Made by a program: the position numbers and the translations under genes
In this document: positions 24,416-33,323 of the stretch, one piece after another
How the letters are laid out: every line of letters starts with the position of its first letter
Numbering within the stretch: the stretch's first letter is position 1
NCBI RefSeq assembly: GCF_029894125.1
Contig: NZ_JARXYZ010000013.1
Coordinates: forward strand, 1 to 64,000
Source of the DNA: Kitasatospora sp. MAA19
GTDB taxonomy: Bacteria > Actinomycetota > Actinomycetes > Streptomycetales > Streptomycetaceae
Length of the DNA stretch: 64,000 bases
Direction: 5' to 3'
The notes under the pieces: model-generated
Seen by the model: only the letters and a program-made list of their open reading frames with translations
What the model was told of the DNA's origin: nothing
Database searches by the model: none

Positions 24416-25324
24416 ATGGACGCCCGCACCGAGTTCCGCGACTTCCTCACCTCCCGCCGCGCCAGAATCACCCCCGAACAAGCCGGTCTGCCTGCCAACG
24501 GAAACCGCCGGGTGACCGGTTTGCGCCGCGAGGAGGTCGCGCTACTGGCCGGCGTCAGCGCCGACTACTACATCAAGCTCGAACGCGGCCACGCGCGCGG
24601 CGTCTCCGACAGCGTCCTGGAAGCCCTCTCCCGCGCCCTTCACCTCGACGAGGCCGAGCGCGCCCACCTGTTCGACCTGGCCGCCGCCGCCAACACCGGC
24701 ACCCGGACGCCCCCGCGCACCCCCAAGCCCCACGTGCGCCCCAGCATCCAGCGCATCCTGGACGCCATGTCCACCACCCCGGCCTACGTACGCAACCGCC
24801 GTCTGGACATCCTGGCCACCAACCAACTCGGCAGAGCCCTGCTCAACCCGATCCTCGCGGCCCCGCGCCGGCCGCCCAACGTGGCCCGCTTCATGTTCCT
24901 GGACCCCGCGGCCACCGACTACTACCTCGACTGGGAACGCATGGCTGCCGGCACCGTCGCGATCCTGCGCGCCGAAGCCGGACGCGACCCCCACGACAAG
25001 GCCCTGATCGACCTGGTCGGAGAACTCTCCACCCGAAGCGACCTGTTCCGCACCCGCTGGGCCACCCACAACGTCCTCCGGCACCGCAACGGCGTCAAAC
25101 GCCTCCACCACCCCGTCGTCGGCGAACTCACCCTCGGCTACGAAGCCCTGGAACTCCCCGCCGACACCGGACTGACCATCATGGCCTACAGCGCCGAACC
25201 CGCCACACCCGCACACGACGCCCTGAACCTGCTGGCCAGCTGGGCCGCGACCACGGACCAGAACGACAACTCCGATGCGGGGACCCATCCCACGTCCACT
25301 CCGCGGCCCGGCACCTCCGCCTAG
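24416..25324 (+). CDS. XRE family regulator with MmyB-like ligand domain
   Basis: 302 residues from the ATG at 24416. The N-terminal helix-turn-helix is R-V-T-G-L-R-R-E-E-V-A-L-L-A-G-V-S, followed by D-Y-Y-I-K-L-E-R-G and the helix V-L-E-A-L-S-R-A-L, the standard start of this family. The C-terminal 190 residues fit the MmyB-like ligand-binding domain: A-Y-V-R-N-R-R-L-D-I-L-A-T-N, A-R-F-M-F-L-D-P-A-A, D-W-E-R-M-A, L-S-T-R-S-D-L-F-R-T-R-W-A-T-H-N-V, and H-H-P-V-V-G-E-L-T-L. Such proteins may bind a fatty-acid-like ligand. It is divergent from the aldo-keto reductase. Confidence 0.9.
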   Translation: MDARTEFRDFLTSRRARITPEQAGLPANGNRRVTGLRREEVALLAGVSADYYIKLERGHARGVSDSVLEALSRALHLDEAERAHLFDLAAAANTGTRTPPRTPKPHVRPSIQRILDAMSTTPAYVRNRRLDILATNQLGRALLNPILAAPRRPPNVARFMFLDPAATDYYLDWERMAAGTVAILRAEAGRDPHDKALIDLVGELSTRSDLFRTRWATHNVLRHRNGVKRLHHPVVGELTLGYEALELPADTGLTIMAYSAEPATPAHDALNLLASWAATTDQNDNSDAGTHPTSTPRPGTSA

Positions 25325-25358
25325 GGCCTGTCCTAGCACGCCGGCCGACCCGCGACCG

Positions 25359-25391
25359 GGGCCCGCCGCACACCACCCGTGCGGCGGGCCC
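25359..25391. terminator. 13-bp hairpin, bidirectional terminator
   Basis: GGGCCCGCCGCAC (25359-25371) and GTGCGGCGGGCCC (25379-25391) with a 7-nt loop, between the converging XRE and SHOCT genes. Confidence 0.8.
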
Positions 25392-25405
25392 GCCGCCACC
25401 CCGAG

Positions 25406-25732
25406 TCAGCCCTCACCCGGCCCGTTCACCGAGCGGAGCGTGTCGAGCCTGTGCCGGTACTCCTCCGCGTCGATCTCGCCGCGCGCGAACCGCTCCGCGA
25501 GCAGCTGCTCGGGCGTCGGCCCGGCCACCGGCCCCTGCGGCCCGCCCGCGCCGGGCCACGCCGCACCCGGAGTCGCCGGACCGTGCGGCACCGCCCGCGG
25601 TGAGCGCGACACGTACCGGAACAGGGCGATGACGACGAGCACCAGCAGCGCCAGGAGCAGCAGCGCCCCGATCGCCATCACCCCGATGCCCCAGCCGCTC
25701 AGGACGTGGCCGTGTCCGTGCCAGTACCTCAT
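25406..25732 (-). CDS. SHOCT-domain small membrane protein
   Basis: 108 residues from the ATG at 25732, after AGGAGGTCC. A His/Gly-rich start is followed by one long hydrophobic helix (G-V-M-A-I-G-A-L-L-L-L-A-L-L-V-L-V-V-I-A-L). A Pro/Gly linker then leads to a C-terminal SHOCT motif (E-Q-L-L-A-E-R-F-A-R-G-E-I-D-A-E-E-Y-R-H-R-L-D-T-L) at residues about 75-100. SHOCT is a short C-terminal oligomerisation-type motif common in actinobacteria. Specific function unknown. Confidence 0.85.
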   Translation of the reverse strand: MRYWHGHGHVLSGWGIGVMAIGALLLLALLVLVVIALFRYVSRSPRAVPHGPATPGAAWPGAGGPQGPVAGPTPEQLLAERFARGEIDAEEYRHRLDTLRSVNGPGEG

Positions 25733-25888
25733 CAGGACCTCCTGCTCCGGCCCCGCAGCCGGGGCCCGCCGAGGTGATCGGCGCTTCACCACCATCGTGC
25801 GCCGCCACCGGGCCGAAGCGCTCTGAAGGAAGCCTGAGAAAACGTTCCGGCGCTCCGCGACAGGCCCGCCGGGGTAGCGTTTTCGTCC

Positions 25889-26260
25889 ATGAACCACCAC
25901 CCGCGGGCCGGCGACCGCTCGCCCGAGCAGCTCGTCGCGGCCGGGGTGCTGCGGCGCCACGAGGACCGCCGCCCCCTCCCGGCGCTCGGCCACTCCCCGA
26001 TCGGCTACGTCTCCACCGCGCTCTGGGCCGAGCTCACCGCCCTCGCCATCGCGCCGCCCGCGGCCGACGCCACCGCCACCGCCCTGCTGCACGCGATCGC
26101 CGACCGCGCCGTGGACGCCGCCCTGGCCCCCGGCAACGAGCGCGCCCCGCGCGACGACCTGTACGTGGCCCACCCCGCGCACATCGGCGCGCGCCGCCGG
26201 ACCGTCTGGTTCCAGCGCTCGGGCCCGCGCGGCCCGATCACCGCCACCTTCGCCCCGTGA
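25889..26260 (+). CDS. Hypothetical protein
   Basis: 123 residues with good codon bias from the ATG at 25889; no clear ribosome site. It reads as a small soluble alpha/beta protein with no motif I recognise: a helix at S-P-E-Q-L-V-A-A-G-V-L-R-R-H-E, a segment G-Y-V-S-T-A-L-W-A-E-L, and a C-terminal basic strand R-R-R-T-V-W-F-Q-R. It ends 10 nt before the stop of the convergent GH16-like gene. Confidence 0.55.
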   Translation: MNHHPRAGDRSPEQLVAAGVLRRHEDRRPLPALGHSPIGYVSTALWAELTALAIAPPAADATATALLHAIADRAVDAALAPGNERAPRDDLYVAHPAHIGARRRTVWFQRSGPRGPITATFAP

Positions 26261-26269
26261 GGCGGGCGC

Positions 26270-26920
26270 TCAGCGCTCGACCTGAAGGCTGTGGCAGACC
26301 CAGCTGAGCCGGTCCGGCCCGCCCAGCGGCGGCCGGTCGTGGTACGTCCCGTCCGAGACCGACAGGTTGACGATCAGGTACGCGTGCCAGCCGGGGCCGA
26401 CTCCGTGCAGGTCCGCGTAGACCAGCTCGTCCTCGACGTACCAGTCCACCGAGTTGGCGCCGAGCACCACCCGCAGGCCGAAGGTCGCCCCCGGCGCGAT
26501 CCCCGCGTCGGCGCCGTGCCAGTACCGGAACCCTCCCCGGACGTGATTGGAGATCTCCAGCAGGTCCGGGTGGTCGGGGTGGTACTCGAAGGCGTCGACC
26601 TCGTTGCCACCGTCCCGCCAGGTCCAGATCGCCGGCCAGGCGCCCAGCTCGACGGGCAGCGTGACCCGTGCCGACAGCTCGTCCCCGGTGCGGACCTGGA
26701 AGCCGTCCGGACTGCCCTCGGTGGTGAGCAGGCTGCAGGTCCAGAGCCCGCCGACGGGTCGGCGGGTGGCGCTGAACACGCCTCCCGGGCAGTAGGCGCG
26801 GCCGAGGTAGTCGAGTTTGTGGTCGCTCCGGTTGGTCGGCCCCATCCGGGGATAGGCGCTGGTGCGCCCGGCGACCCACTGCCTGGTCGAAGTGAAGTCC
26901 GCGTCGAACACGACTGCCAC
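26270..26920 (-). CDS. GH16-like glycoside hydrolase/lectin-fold protein
   Basis: 216 residues from a GTG at 26920 after GGAGG. The jelly-roll family 16 signature is visible: V-E-L-G-A-W-P-A-I-W-T-W near residue 95 and the catalytic E-x-D-x-x-E motif as N-E-V-D-A-F-E-Y-H near 107, then W-H-G-A-D-A and a W-H-A-Y-L-I-V-N-L-S strand. Family 16 enzymes cleave beta-1,3/1,4-glucans, agar or xyloglucan outside the cell, but this protein has no signal peptide and no carbohydrate-binding module. It may act inside or be exported another way. Confidence 0.72.
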   Translation of the reverse strand: MAVVFDADFTSTRQWVAGRTSAYPRMGPTNRSDHKLDYLGRAYCPGGVFSATRRPVGGLWTCSLLTTEGSPDGFQVRTGDELSARVTLPVELGAWPAIWTWRDGGNEVDAFEYHPDHPDLLEISNHVRGGFRYWHGADAGIAPGATFGLRVVLGANSVDWYVEDELVYADLHGVGPGWHAYLIVNLSVSDGTYHDRPPLGGPDRLSWVCHSLQVER

Positions 26921-27068
26921 GGCCGCCTCCCCAATACTCCGGCGCCTCGACAGTCCGACCCGTCGGGCACACAGGGTGATGTACCCGATACGTTCCGCAG
27001 TATGCGAAGCGGTCCGTCCGGGTCCGAGCCGGGCGGCGGTCAGCCCGTAGGACCGGCCGATCTACCGA

Positions 27069-27725
27069 TCAACCGACCTGCGCGGCCGCCCCGCCCGCGT
27101 CGAGCCGGTCGGTGACCGAGACCACCCCGTCCACCGAACGGCACAGGTTGAGCACGATCGGCACCAGGTGCGCCTCCGGCACCGTGCCGCTGAGCACCAC
27201 CCGGCCCTGGTCGACCTCGACGCCGATCTCGGCCGGGCTCACGCCGTCGATCCGGCCGAGCACCTCCTCGACGATCTCCCGCCGGATCACCACGTCCTCG
27301 CGCAGGAACACCCGCAGCAGGTCCCCCCGGCTCACCATGCCGATCACCCGCCGACCCTCGTCCAGCACCGGCAGCCGCTTCAGCCCGTGCCGACTCATCA
27401 GCCGGGCCGCCGCGACGATGCTGGTGCCGGGGGTGGTGCAGACCGGCTGCGTGGTCATCAGGTCGGCCGCGGTGACGGCGCCGCCCGGGCCGGCCGGCGC
27501 CGACTCGGGGGCGGGCAGCAGGGTGCCCGGGTCCTCCTGCGCGGCCAGCGTGCGCAGGAGGTCGGCCTCGGAGACGACGCCCAGAGGCCGTCCATCGGCG
27601 TCCACCACCGGCACCCCGGTGATGTCGTACTCGGTCAGCAGGGCCACGATCTCCCGGAAGCCGGTCTCGGGCGCGACCCGGACCACGGGGCTGGTCATCA
27701 CTGATTCGACGGTGGCATGCCGCAC
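27069..27725 (-). CDS. CBS-pair and BON domain protein
   Basis: 218 residues from a GTG at 27725, six bases after GAGGTGA. Two CBS domains (about 6-60 and 88-145) are shown by V-E-S-V-M-T-S-P-V, I-T-G-V-P-V-V-D-A-D-G-R-P-L-G-V-V-S-E-A-D-L-L, then D-L-M-T-T-Q-P-V and L-K-R-L-P-V-L-D-E-G-R-R-V-I-G-M-V-S-R-G-D-L-L. A BON domain follows (I-D-G-V-S-P-A-E-I-G-V-E-V-D-Q-G-R-V-V-L-S-G-T-V). CBS pairs bind adenosyl ligands; BON is a putative phospholipid-binding fold. The combination is common in actinobacterial stress-related loci. Partner unknown. Confidence 0.9.
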   Translation of the reverse strand: MRHATVESVMTSPVVRVAPETGFREIVALLTEYDITGVPVVDADGRPLGVVSEADLLRTLAAQEDPGTLLPAPESAPAGPGGAVTAADLMTTQPVCTTPGTSIVAAARLMSRHGLKRLPVLDEGRRVIGMVSRGDLLRVFLREDVVIRREIVEEVLGRIDGVSPAEIGVEVDQGRVVLSGTVPEAHLVPIVLNLCRSVDGVVSVTDRLDAGGAAAQVG

Positions 27726-28104
27726 GCCGGTTCACCTCGTCCACGACACTGGTCCGGCCGCGCGCGGATCGTCCCGGCCGGTACCGGCAGCATCGCGCCC
27801 CGGCGGCGGTGATCGCCAGGGGCCAACGGGCTGAACAGCCGGGACCATGGGCCCTGCCCTCCGAACGCGGACCCGACATCCGTCCCCCGGTCCGGCGCGG
27901 ACCGGCCCGCCACCGGGCCCGGTCGACCCGCCACCCGCCACCCGCCCGGACGGCGCAACCATCACATGACCAACGCGTTGGGCCAGCCACCACGACAGCA
28001 CGCACGGTTTCCGGGGAGGGCCCGTTGGCGGGACGGACGGTGGGCGCGGCATCGCCGGCGCAGGGCGCCGGGGCGCGCCCGGTGGCCCGGGCCGAGGCCG
28101 CGCG
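27726..28104. other. Intergenic region, no convincing gene
   Basis: GC-rich spacer between the CBS-BON gene and a plus-strand gene fragment. Open frames on both strands have no ribosome site and antisense-like Arg/Pro/Gly composition. It should contain the promoter of the CBS-BON gene near its right side of 27725. Confidence 0.4.
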
Positions 28105-28548
28105 GGCTGTGCCGTCCCGGACGGCACGCCCGGCGTCAAGCAGCTCAACCTGTGGGCCTTCGCCGTCCAGCCGCTACCGCAGAACGCGGGCTCGGCGTCC
28201 TGGGTCTGCCTGCGCGCCGACCGCTGGACCGGCGAGGGCAGCGCCGCGACCGCCGTCCTGCTGCCGACCGCCCGTGGCCCGCAGCGCACCGGCGGCGGCC
28301 CGGGGCGGGCGTGCAGCCGCTTCGAGCAGGACGTCGTCGGCTCGGTGTGGTGGCGTTCCCCGCAGGGGACGGAGTTCCTGCTCGCGGCGGGCAGTCGGCG
28401 GGTCACCCGGCTCACCGTCAAGGGCCCGGACTGGTCCGCCGACCGGCCCGCCCCGGACCACACGCTCGCCGTCGAGCGCCCGGCGCGGGCGGCCGTCCAG
28501 GTGGAGGCGGTCCTGGACGGCGGCGCCCGGATCAGCCCGCCGCACTGA
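28105..28548 (+). pseudogene. 5'-truncated gene fragment, unknown function
   Basis: A frame with high GC3 runs to TGA at 28548 and reads P-D-G-T-P-G-V-K-Q-L-N-L-W-A-F-A-V-Q-P, W-V-C-L-R-A-D-R-W-T-G-E-G, F-E-Q-D-V-V-G-S-V-W-W-R-S-P, L-A-A-G-S-R-R-V and W-S-A-D-R-P-A-P-D. Back to the upstream stop at 27969 there is no ATG or GTG until an internal GTG at 28345, and the residues before 28105 are low-complexity. It therefore appears to be the C-terminal 148 codons of a gene whose start is lost, possibly a secreted or phage-like structural protein. It overlaps the 3' end of the convergent monooxygenase by 17 bp. Family not recognised. Confidence 0.5.
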
Positions 28549-29731
28549 ACCGGCCGGCCGACTCGCTCGCGTAGTCCGGCAGTTCGACGCTGGAGACCTG
28601 CTTGCCCAGCGCCAGCATCCGGTCCAGGACCCAGCGCCGGTTCAACAGTCCGTTGCGCACCCGCAGGCCGGTGGCGGTGCGCGGCGCCAGGAACGGGCCC
28701 GTGCGGTCCCCACCCTTCTGGCACCCCTGGGCGTAGCGGCGCAGCAGCCCCTCGTACCGGGCGAAGGCGGTGCGGTGGTCCCTGCGGGCCCGGGCCAGCT
28801 CGCCCGCCAGGACGTACGCGGCCACCACGGCGGTACCGGTGCCCATGCCGCCGATGGTGGCGCCGCAGGCCGCGTCGCCGAGCAGGGCGATCCGGCCGCT
28901 GGACCAGGTGGGGACGTCGGCGCGGCTGATCGAGTCGAAGTACAGCTCGGGGGCGCCGCGCAGGCTCTCCAGCAGGCGGGGCACCTCCCAGCCGAGGCCC
29001 GCGAAGGCGTCCCGCACCAGCGCCTTCTGCTGCTCCACGTCATGGCGGTCGTAGCGCAGTTCGGGTGAGGCGAAGAGGCAGAAGGCGCCCGCCCGGGTCG
29101 GGTCGCGGTGGTCGGCGCCGACCGAGACGAGCCGCCCGGGGACGTTGAGGCCGACCGAACCGGGCGGCAGGCCGAGGCCGCCCGGCAGCTGCCAGGTGGC
29201 CGCGTAGTAGCCGAGGTGGCGGACGTAGCGCTGCTCGGGGCCGAAGGCGAGCCGGCGGACGTTCGAGTGCAACCCGTCGGCGCCGATCACCAGGTCGAAC
29301 TCGCGCGGCGCGCCGTGCCGGAAGGCGACCCGCACGCCGCCCGGGGTCTCCTCCAGGGCGGTGATCGAGTCGCCGAAGACGTACTCGGCGCGGGAGAGGC
29401 TGTGCCGGTACAGCAGTTGGGCGAGCTCGCCGCGCGGGATCTCCAGTTCGCCGCCCGCGAACTCGGCGGGCAGGTGCAGGAGTCGGCGGCCGTCGGCGCC
29501 CAGGAAGGTCATCGGGCTGCCGCCGGTGTCGAGCGTGCGCAGTTCGTCGAGGACGCCCATCCGCTCCAGCACGGAGAGGTGGGTGCGGCCGCGGAAGTCG
29601 ACGTTCTGGCCGCCGCCGCGCAGCGCGGGGGCGAGTTCGACCACGGTGACCTCGAAGCCGTACCGGCCCAGCCAGTGGGCCAGGGCGGGGCCGGCGATGC
29701 TCGCGCCCGAGATCAGGACCTTGGTGCTCAT
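28532..29731 (-). CDS. FAD-dependent monooxygenase
   Basis: 399 residues from the ATG at 29731; longer upstream frames are antisense to tetR. The dinucleotide-binding start is V-L-I-S-G-A-S-I-A-G-P-A-L-A-H-W-L, the D-G motif is V-I-G-A-D-G-L-H-S-N-V-R-R, and the FAD-ribityl motif is I-A-L-L-G-D-A-A-C-G-A-T-I-G-G-M-G-T. This is the group A flavin hydroxylase family (para-hydroxybenzoate hydroxylase, TetX relatives) that hydroxylates aromatic compounds with NAD(P)H. Transcription should be repressed by the divergent TetR through the two operators in the spacer. Confidence 0.93.
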   Translation of the reverse strand: MSTKVLISGASIAGPALAHWLGRYGFEVTVVELAPALRGGGQNVDFRGRTHLSVLERMGVLDELRTLDTGGSPMTFLGADGRRLLHLPAEFAGGELEIPRGELAQLLYRHSLSRAEYVFGDSITALEETPGGVRVAFRHGAPREFDLVIGADGLHSNVRRLAFGPEQRYVRHLGYYAATWQLPGGLGLPPGSVGLNVPGRLVSVGADHRDPTRAGAFCLFASPELRYDRHDVEQQKALVRDAFAGLGWEVPRLLESLRGAPELYFDSISRADVPTWSSGRIALLGDAACGATIGGMGTGTAVVAAYVLAGELARARRDHRTAFARYEGLLRRYAQGCQKGGDRTGPFLAPRTATGLRVRNGLLNRRWVLDRMLALGKQVSSVELPDYASESAGRFSAAG

Positions 29732-29760
29732 GGAACCACTCCGTCCGAGAGGATCGATAA

Positions 29761-29806
29761 ACTGTGTCCGATGGACACTGTTCGGTGCTGTGTACGGTAG
29801 ACACAG
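29761..29806. promoter_or_regulatory. Two TetR operators between monooxygenase and tetR
   Basis: ACTGTGTCC-GAT-GGACACTGT (29761-29781, one mismatch in the dyad) and CTGTGTacggtagACACAG (29788-29806) are two related inverted repeats in tandem in the divergent spacer. Confidence 0.78.
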
Positions 29807-29843
29807 TTGGGTCGGACAGGCAACCCCAGGACGGGAGCGGAAT

Positions 29844-30554
29844 GTGAGCGAGGCGGCGAACGACACGGTGCGGCTGCTCTGGGGCCCCGCGGCCAAGCCG
29901 ACCCGGGGGCCGAAGCCGGCCCTCAGCCTGGAGCGGATCGCGGCGGCGGGCGTCGAGATCGCGGACGCCGAGGGCCTGGGCGCGGTCTCGATGCAGAAGG
30001 TCGCCGGGCTGCTCGACTTCACCAAGATGTCGCTCTACCGCTACGTGCCCGGCAAGGCCGAGCTGGTCGCGCTGATGGTCGAAGCCTCCGTCGGCGCACC
30101 CCCGCAGGACCGGGACGCCCTCGACTGGCGGGGTCAACTCACTGCCTGGGCTCACCAGTTGGCAGAATCATTCGCCCGCCACCCGTGGCTGCTGGACGCC
30201 ACCGTCGGCCCCCGGGTCCTCGGACCCAAGGAACTCTCCTGGCTGGAGCGGGTGGTGGCCGCCCTCGACGGCCACGGACTGACCGGCCCCGAGCGGATGG
30301 ACGCCGCCGTCCTGCTCGCCGGGCACGTCCGCGGCATCGCCGAGCACTCCCGCGCCGCCGGGCCGGACGGCTCCCCCGAGGCCGAACTCCTCACCGCCTT
30401 CGGCCTGATGGTGCACCGGCACGCCGACCGCTACCCCGCCCTGGCCGCCGCCATGGCCGACGAGGGCGGGCGCGACCAGGCGCTGGACTTCGGCCTGGAG
30501 CGGATCCTGGACGGCCTGGCCGCACTGATCGACCGCCGGACGGGCACCGCGTAG
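29844..30554 (+). CDS. TetR family regulator of the monooxygenase
   Basis: 236 residues from a GTG at 29844 (GGGAGCGG upstream; the ATG two bases earlier is followed at once by TGA). The helix-turn-helix is L-S-L-E-R-I-A-A-A-G-V-E-I-A-D-A-E-G, then V-S-M-Q-K-V-A-G-L-L-D-F-T-K-M-S-L-Y-R-Y-V. The C-terminal domain has R-H-P-W-L-L-D-A and G-H-V-R-G-I-A-E-H of the TetR_C subfamily found with tetracycline-type regulators. It is divergent from the FAD monooxygenase, a pair frequently used for response to aromatic drugs or pigments. Confidence 0.92.
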   Translation: MSEAANDTVRLLWGPAAKPTRGPKPALSLERIAAAGVEIADAEGLGAVSMQKVAGLLDFTKMSLYRYVPGKAELVALMVEASVGAPPQDRDALDWRGQLTAWAHQLAESFARHPWLLDATVGPRVLGPKELSWLERVVAALDGHGLTGPERMDAAVLLAGHVRGIAEHSRAAGPDGSPEAELLTAFGLMVHRHADRYPALAAAMADEGGRDQALDFGLERILDGLAALIDRRTGTA

Positions 30555-30693
30555 CCCGACGGTCGGGCCGCTGAAACTGCTTCTTCACCCGCCGACGTGC
30601 CCGTTCGGCCGATCCGGGCGATCATGGGACGAACCGCGTCTTCGGCGATACGGCGCACCGGCGTCTCCGGCCGCGCCCGGAAGGTGGACTGCG

Positions 30694-30963
30694 ATGTTCC
30701 AGATCCTGTGGATTCTGCTCATCGGCTTCGTGCTGGGCGTGCTCGCCAAGCTGATCCTGCGCGGACCGCAGTCGATCCCCTGGTGGCTGACCATGCTGCT
30801 CGGCGCCGCCGGGGCCTGGCTCGGCAACGCCGTCTCCGGGTGGATCGGCGTCCGCCACACCTCGGGCATCGACTGGATCCGTCACATCCTCCAACTCGGC
30901 TTCGCCGTCGCCCTGGTGGCCTTCGTCGCACCGGCCTGGACCAAGTCACGCCAGAACCGCTGA
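30694..30963 (+). CDS. Small membrane protein, GlsB/YeaQ-like
   Basis: 89 residues, AAGGTGGA before the ATG. Three hydrophobic segments: I-L-W-I-L-L-I-G-F-V-L-G-V-L-A-K, W-W-L-T-M-L-L-G-A-A-G-A-W-L-G-N and I-L-Q-L-G-F-A-V-A-L-V-A-F-V. The G-x-x-A-K-L and G-A-A-G-A-x-L-G motifs match the GlsB/YeaQ/YmgE transglycosylase-associated family of stress-linked small proteins. Stands alone; the precise role of the family is unclear. Confidence 0.85.
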   Translation: MFQILWILLIGFVLGVLAKLILRGPQSIPWWLTMLLGAAGAWLGNAVSGWIGVRHTSGIDWIRHILQLGFAVALVAFVAPAWTKSRQNR

Positions 30964-31066
30964 CCCGCGCTGTCAGGGCCGGCTGCAACACTTCCGCCAG
31001 GCCCCGGCGCACGGACCCTGGCGGGGGCGGCGACCGGCGGACGACCGGCCGGTGGGGCGGGTCCGG

Positions 31067-33037
31067 TCAACCGACGTGGACGGCCGGACGGCGGCTGCGG
31101 TCGGGTTCGGCCTCGCGCAGCACCTCGCGGGTGACGGGGGCGATCTCGCCCTGGCCGAAGAGGAAGAACCTGAGGAACTGGGCGAAGGGGTTGCCCTCGG
31201 TCCACTCGAAGTAGATGTGCGGCTGGTGCCCGGTGAGGTCCCGTACCCGCAGCAGCAGAGCGGCGAGCGCGTTGGGCACGCTGGAGCTCTGCAGCGTCAG
31301 CACCCGGTAGCGGTCGTGCAGCACCTCGCCGCACACGGTCAGTTCGGCCTCGAAGTCGGACGGGTCGAGCACAGTGACCTCGACGAACACCAGGTCGTCC
31401 TCGGCCGGGATGTCGTTGTCGGTCCGGATCTGGCGGATCTTGTCGCGGTACTCCGCGAGGTCCCGGCTGTTCGGCTCGTTGGCGATCAGCCGCAGCGGGC
31501 GGTACGTGTAGTCCCGGACGAACCGCTCCGCGACGTCGTCCAGCACCACGTCGGTGACGCGCAGTTCGAAGGCGCGCTTGAGTCGGGAGAGGAACGAGAC
31601 CAGCATGATCCCGGCGATGAAGCAGGCGCCGATCTTGACGCCGTCCGGCCGCTCGGCGATGTTCACGGCCGTGGTGTAGAGGAAGACGGCGGCGATCACC
31701 GCGAAGCCGACCCTCCGCCGGCGCTGCCCCGCCTTGTGGGCGGCGATGGTGACCGCGATGGCGGCCGAGCTGATCAGCACCAGCACACCCGTGGCGTACG
31801 CACCGCCCTGGGCGTCCACGCTGGCGTCGAACAGCCAGGTGACCAGGAAGGCGATCAGGGTCAGCACGATCACGGTGGGGCGCACCGCGCGGGCCCAGTG
31901 CGGGGCCATGCCGTAGCGGGGCAGGTAGCGCGGCATCAGGTTGAGCAGTCCGGCCATGGCGGAGGCGCCGGCGAACCAGAGGATGGCGATCGTGGACAGG
32001 TCGTAGATGCTCCCGAAGGTGTTGCCGAGGTTCTCGTGGGCGAGGTAGGCGAGCGCCCGCCCGTTGGCCTGGCCACCTGCTTTGAAGGCGTCGGCGGGGA
32101 TCAGCAGGGTGGTGATGAGGCTGGTGGTGATCAGGAAGCAGCTCATGATCGCGGCCGCGGTGGTGAGCAGCTTGCGGGCGCCGCGGATCCGGCCGGTGGG
32201 CTTCGCCTCAATGTCCTCCGGGTCGCCCTCGATGTGCGGCATCACGGCGACGCCGGTCTCGAAGCCGGACAGGCCGAGCGCGAGTTTCGGGAAGACGATC
32301 AGTGCGACGCCGATCATCGCGATCGCGTTGCCGTGTTCGGCCGTGAGCGCGTCGGTCCAGTCGCCGACGACGTGCGGGGCCTTCGCCACGTGCCAGAGAC
32401 CGTTGGCCACCACCACGACGTTCAGCGCGAGGTAGACCGCGACCAGGACGACGGCCAGGCCGATCGCCTCGCCGAAGCCCTTGAGGAAGACCCCGCCGAG
32501 CAGCGCGATCAGGATCAGCGTGATCAGCACCTGCCTGCCGGTCAGCACGCTGTGCAGATGCGGGTTCTCCACCAGGTGCGCGGTCGCGTCGGCGGCGGAC
32601 AGCGTGATGGTGATCATGAAGTCGGTGGCCGCGAAGCCGAGCAGGGTCAGCACGAACAGCTTGCCCTGCCAGAACGACAGCAGCCGCTCCAGCATGGCGA
32701 TCGAGCCCTCGCCGTGCGGGCTCTCCTGGGCGACCCGCCGGTAGACCGGAAGCGCGCCGAACAGGGTGACGAGCACCAGCACGATGGTCGCGATCGGCGA
32801 CAGCAGGCCCGCGGCCAGCGCCGCGATGCCCGGCTGGTAGCCGAGCGTGGAGAAGTAGTCGAGGCCGGTCAGGCACATCACCCGCCACCAGCGCTGGCCC
32901 TTCACGTGCGGTGCCTGCGCGTGCGGGCCGGGGTGCTGCTTGGCCATGTCCGACAGGCCTTCCAGCAGCCAGGCCCGGAACCTCGTGGCGCGGGTCGCGG
33001 GTGCCACCCCTGGATCGGCCGAACCCGACAAAGCCAC
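31067..33037 (-). CDS. Amino acid permease-like (APC superfamily) transporter
   Basis: 656 residues from a GTG at 33037 (AGGGGTG before it), so that the segment R-F-R-A-W-L-L-E-G-L-S-D is included; an ATG at 32947 would give 626. About twelve membrane helices in residues 55-510, starting W-R-V-M-C-L-T-G-L-D-Y-F-S-T-L-G-Y-Q-P-G-I-A, with E-S-P-H-G-E-G-S and L-G-L-S-G-F-E-T-G-V. A soluble C-terminal region of about 140 residues (W-T-E-G-N-P-F-A-Q-F-L-R-F-F) follows. It resembles the large actinobacterial APC/KUP-like permeases of undefined substrate. The two-base-different direct neighbours suggest single-gene transcription. Confidence 0.88.
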   Translation of the reverse strand: MALSGSADPGVAPATRATRFRAWLLEGLSDMAKQHPGPHAQAPHVKGQRWWRVMCLTGLDYFSTLGYQPGIAALAAGLLSPIATIVLVLVTLFGALPVYRRVAQESPHGEGSIAMLERLLSFWQGKLFVLTLLGFAATDFMITITLSAADATAHLVENPHLHSVLTGRQVLITLILIALLGGVFLKGFGEAIGLAVVLVAVYLALNVVVVANGLWHVAKAPHVVGDWTDALTAEHGNAIAMIGVALIVFPKLALGLSGFETGVAVMPHIEGDPEDIEAKPTGRIRGARKLLTTAAAIMSCFLITTSLITTLLIPADAFKAGGQANGRALAYLAHENLGNTFGSIYDLSTIAILWFAGASAMAGLLNLMPRYLPRYGMAPHWARAVRPTVIVLTLIAFLVTWLFDASVDAQGGAYATGVLVLISSAAIAVTIAAHKAGQRRRRVGFAVIAAVFLYTTAVNIAERPDGVKIGACFIAGIMLVSFLSRLKRAFELRVTDVVLDDVAERFVRDYTYRPLRLIANEPNSRDLAEYRDKIRQIRTDNDIPAEDDLVFVEVTVLDPSDFEAELTVCGEVLHDRYRVLTLQSSSVPNALAALLLRVRDLTGHQPHIYFEWTEGNPFAQFLRFFLFGQGEIAPVTREVLREAEPDRSRRPAVHVG

Positions 33038-33323
33038 GTGCACCCCTGTCCACGAGTCGGCCGGCCGCGCGCGGCTTCCGGGCCCCCAAGGCCGCCGGAC
33101 GGCGGGCCTGGTCAGGCTAGGGGACCGGATCCACGCAGCCGGGCAACCGTGCGTCCGGACACGCCAGGGTGCCCCGGACGGCCCTCCGCGGTGGCGGGCG
33201 GCGCCCCGCCGTACCAGCGGTCCGGCGCGGCGGGCCCCGCCGGCCCCCGGAATGGGTGAGGATGTCCGCGCGAATTGACGCACGTGCCCATATCCGACAG
33301 CGACGGACACCAGGGAGGCCGCG

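Noticed and set aside
31052..33259. Long plus-strand frame across the permease gene
   Set aside because: Antisense shadow; the minus frame has about twelve hydrophobic helices.
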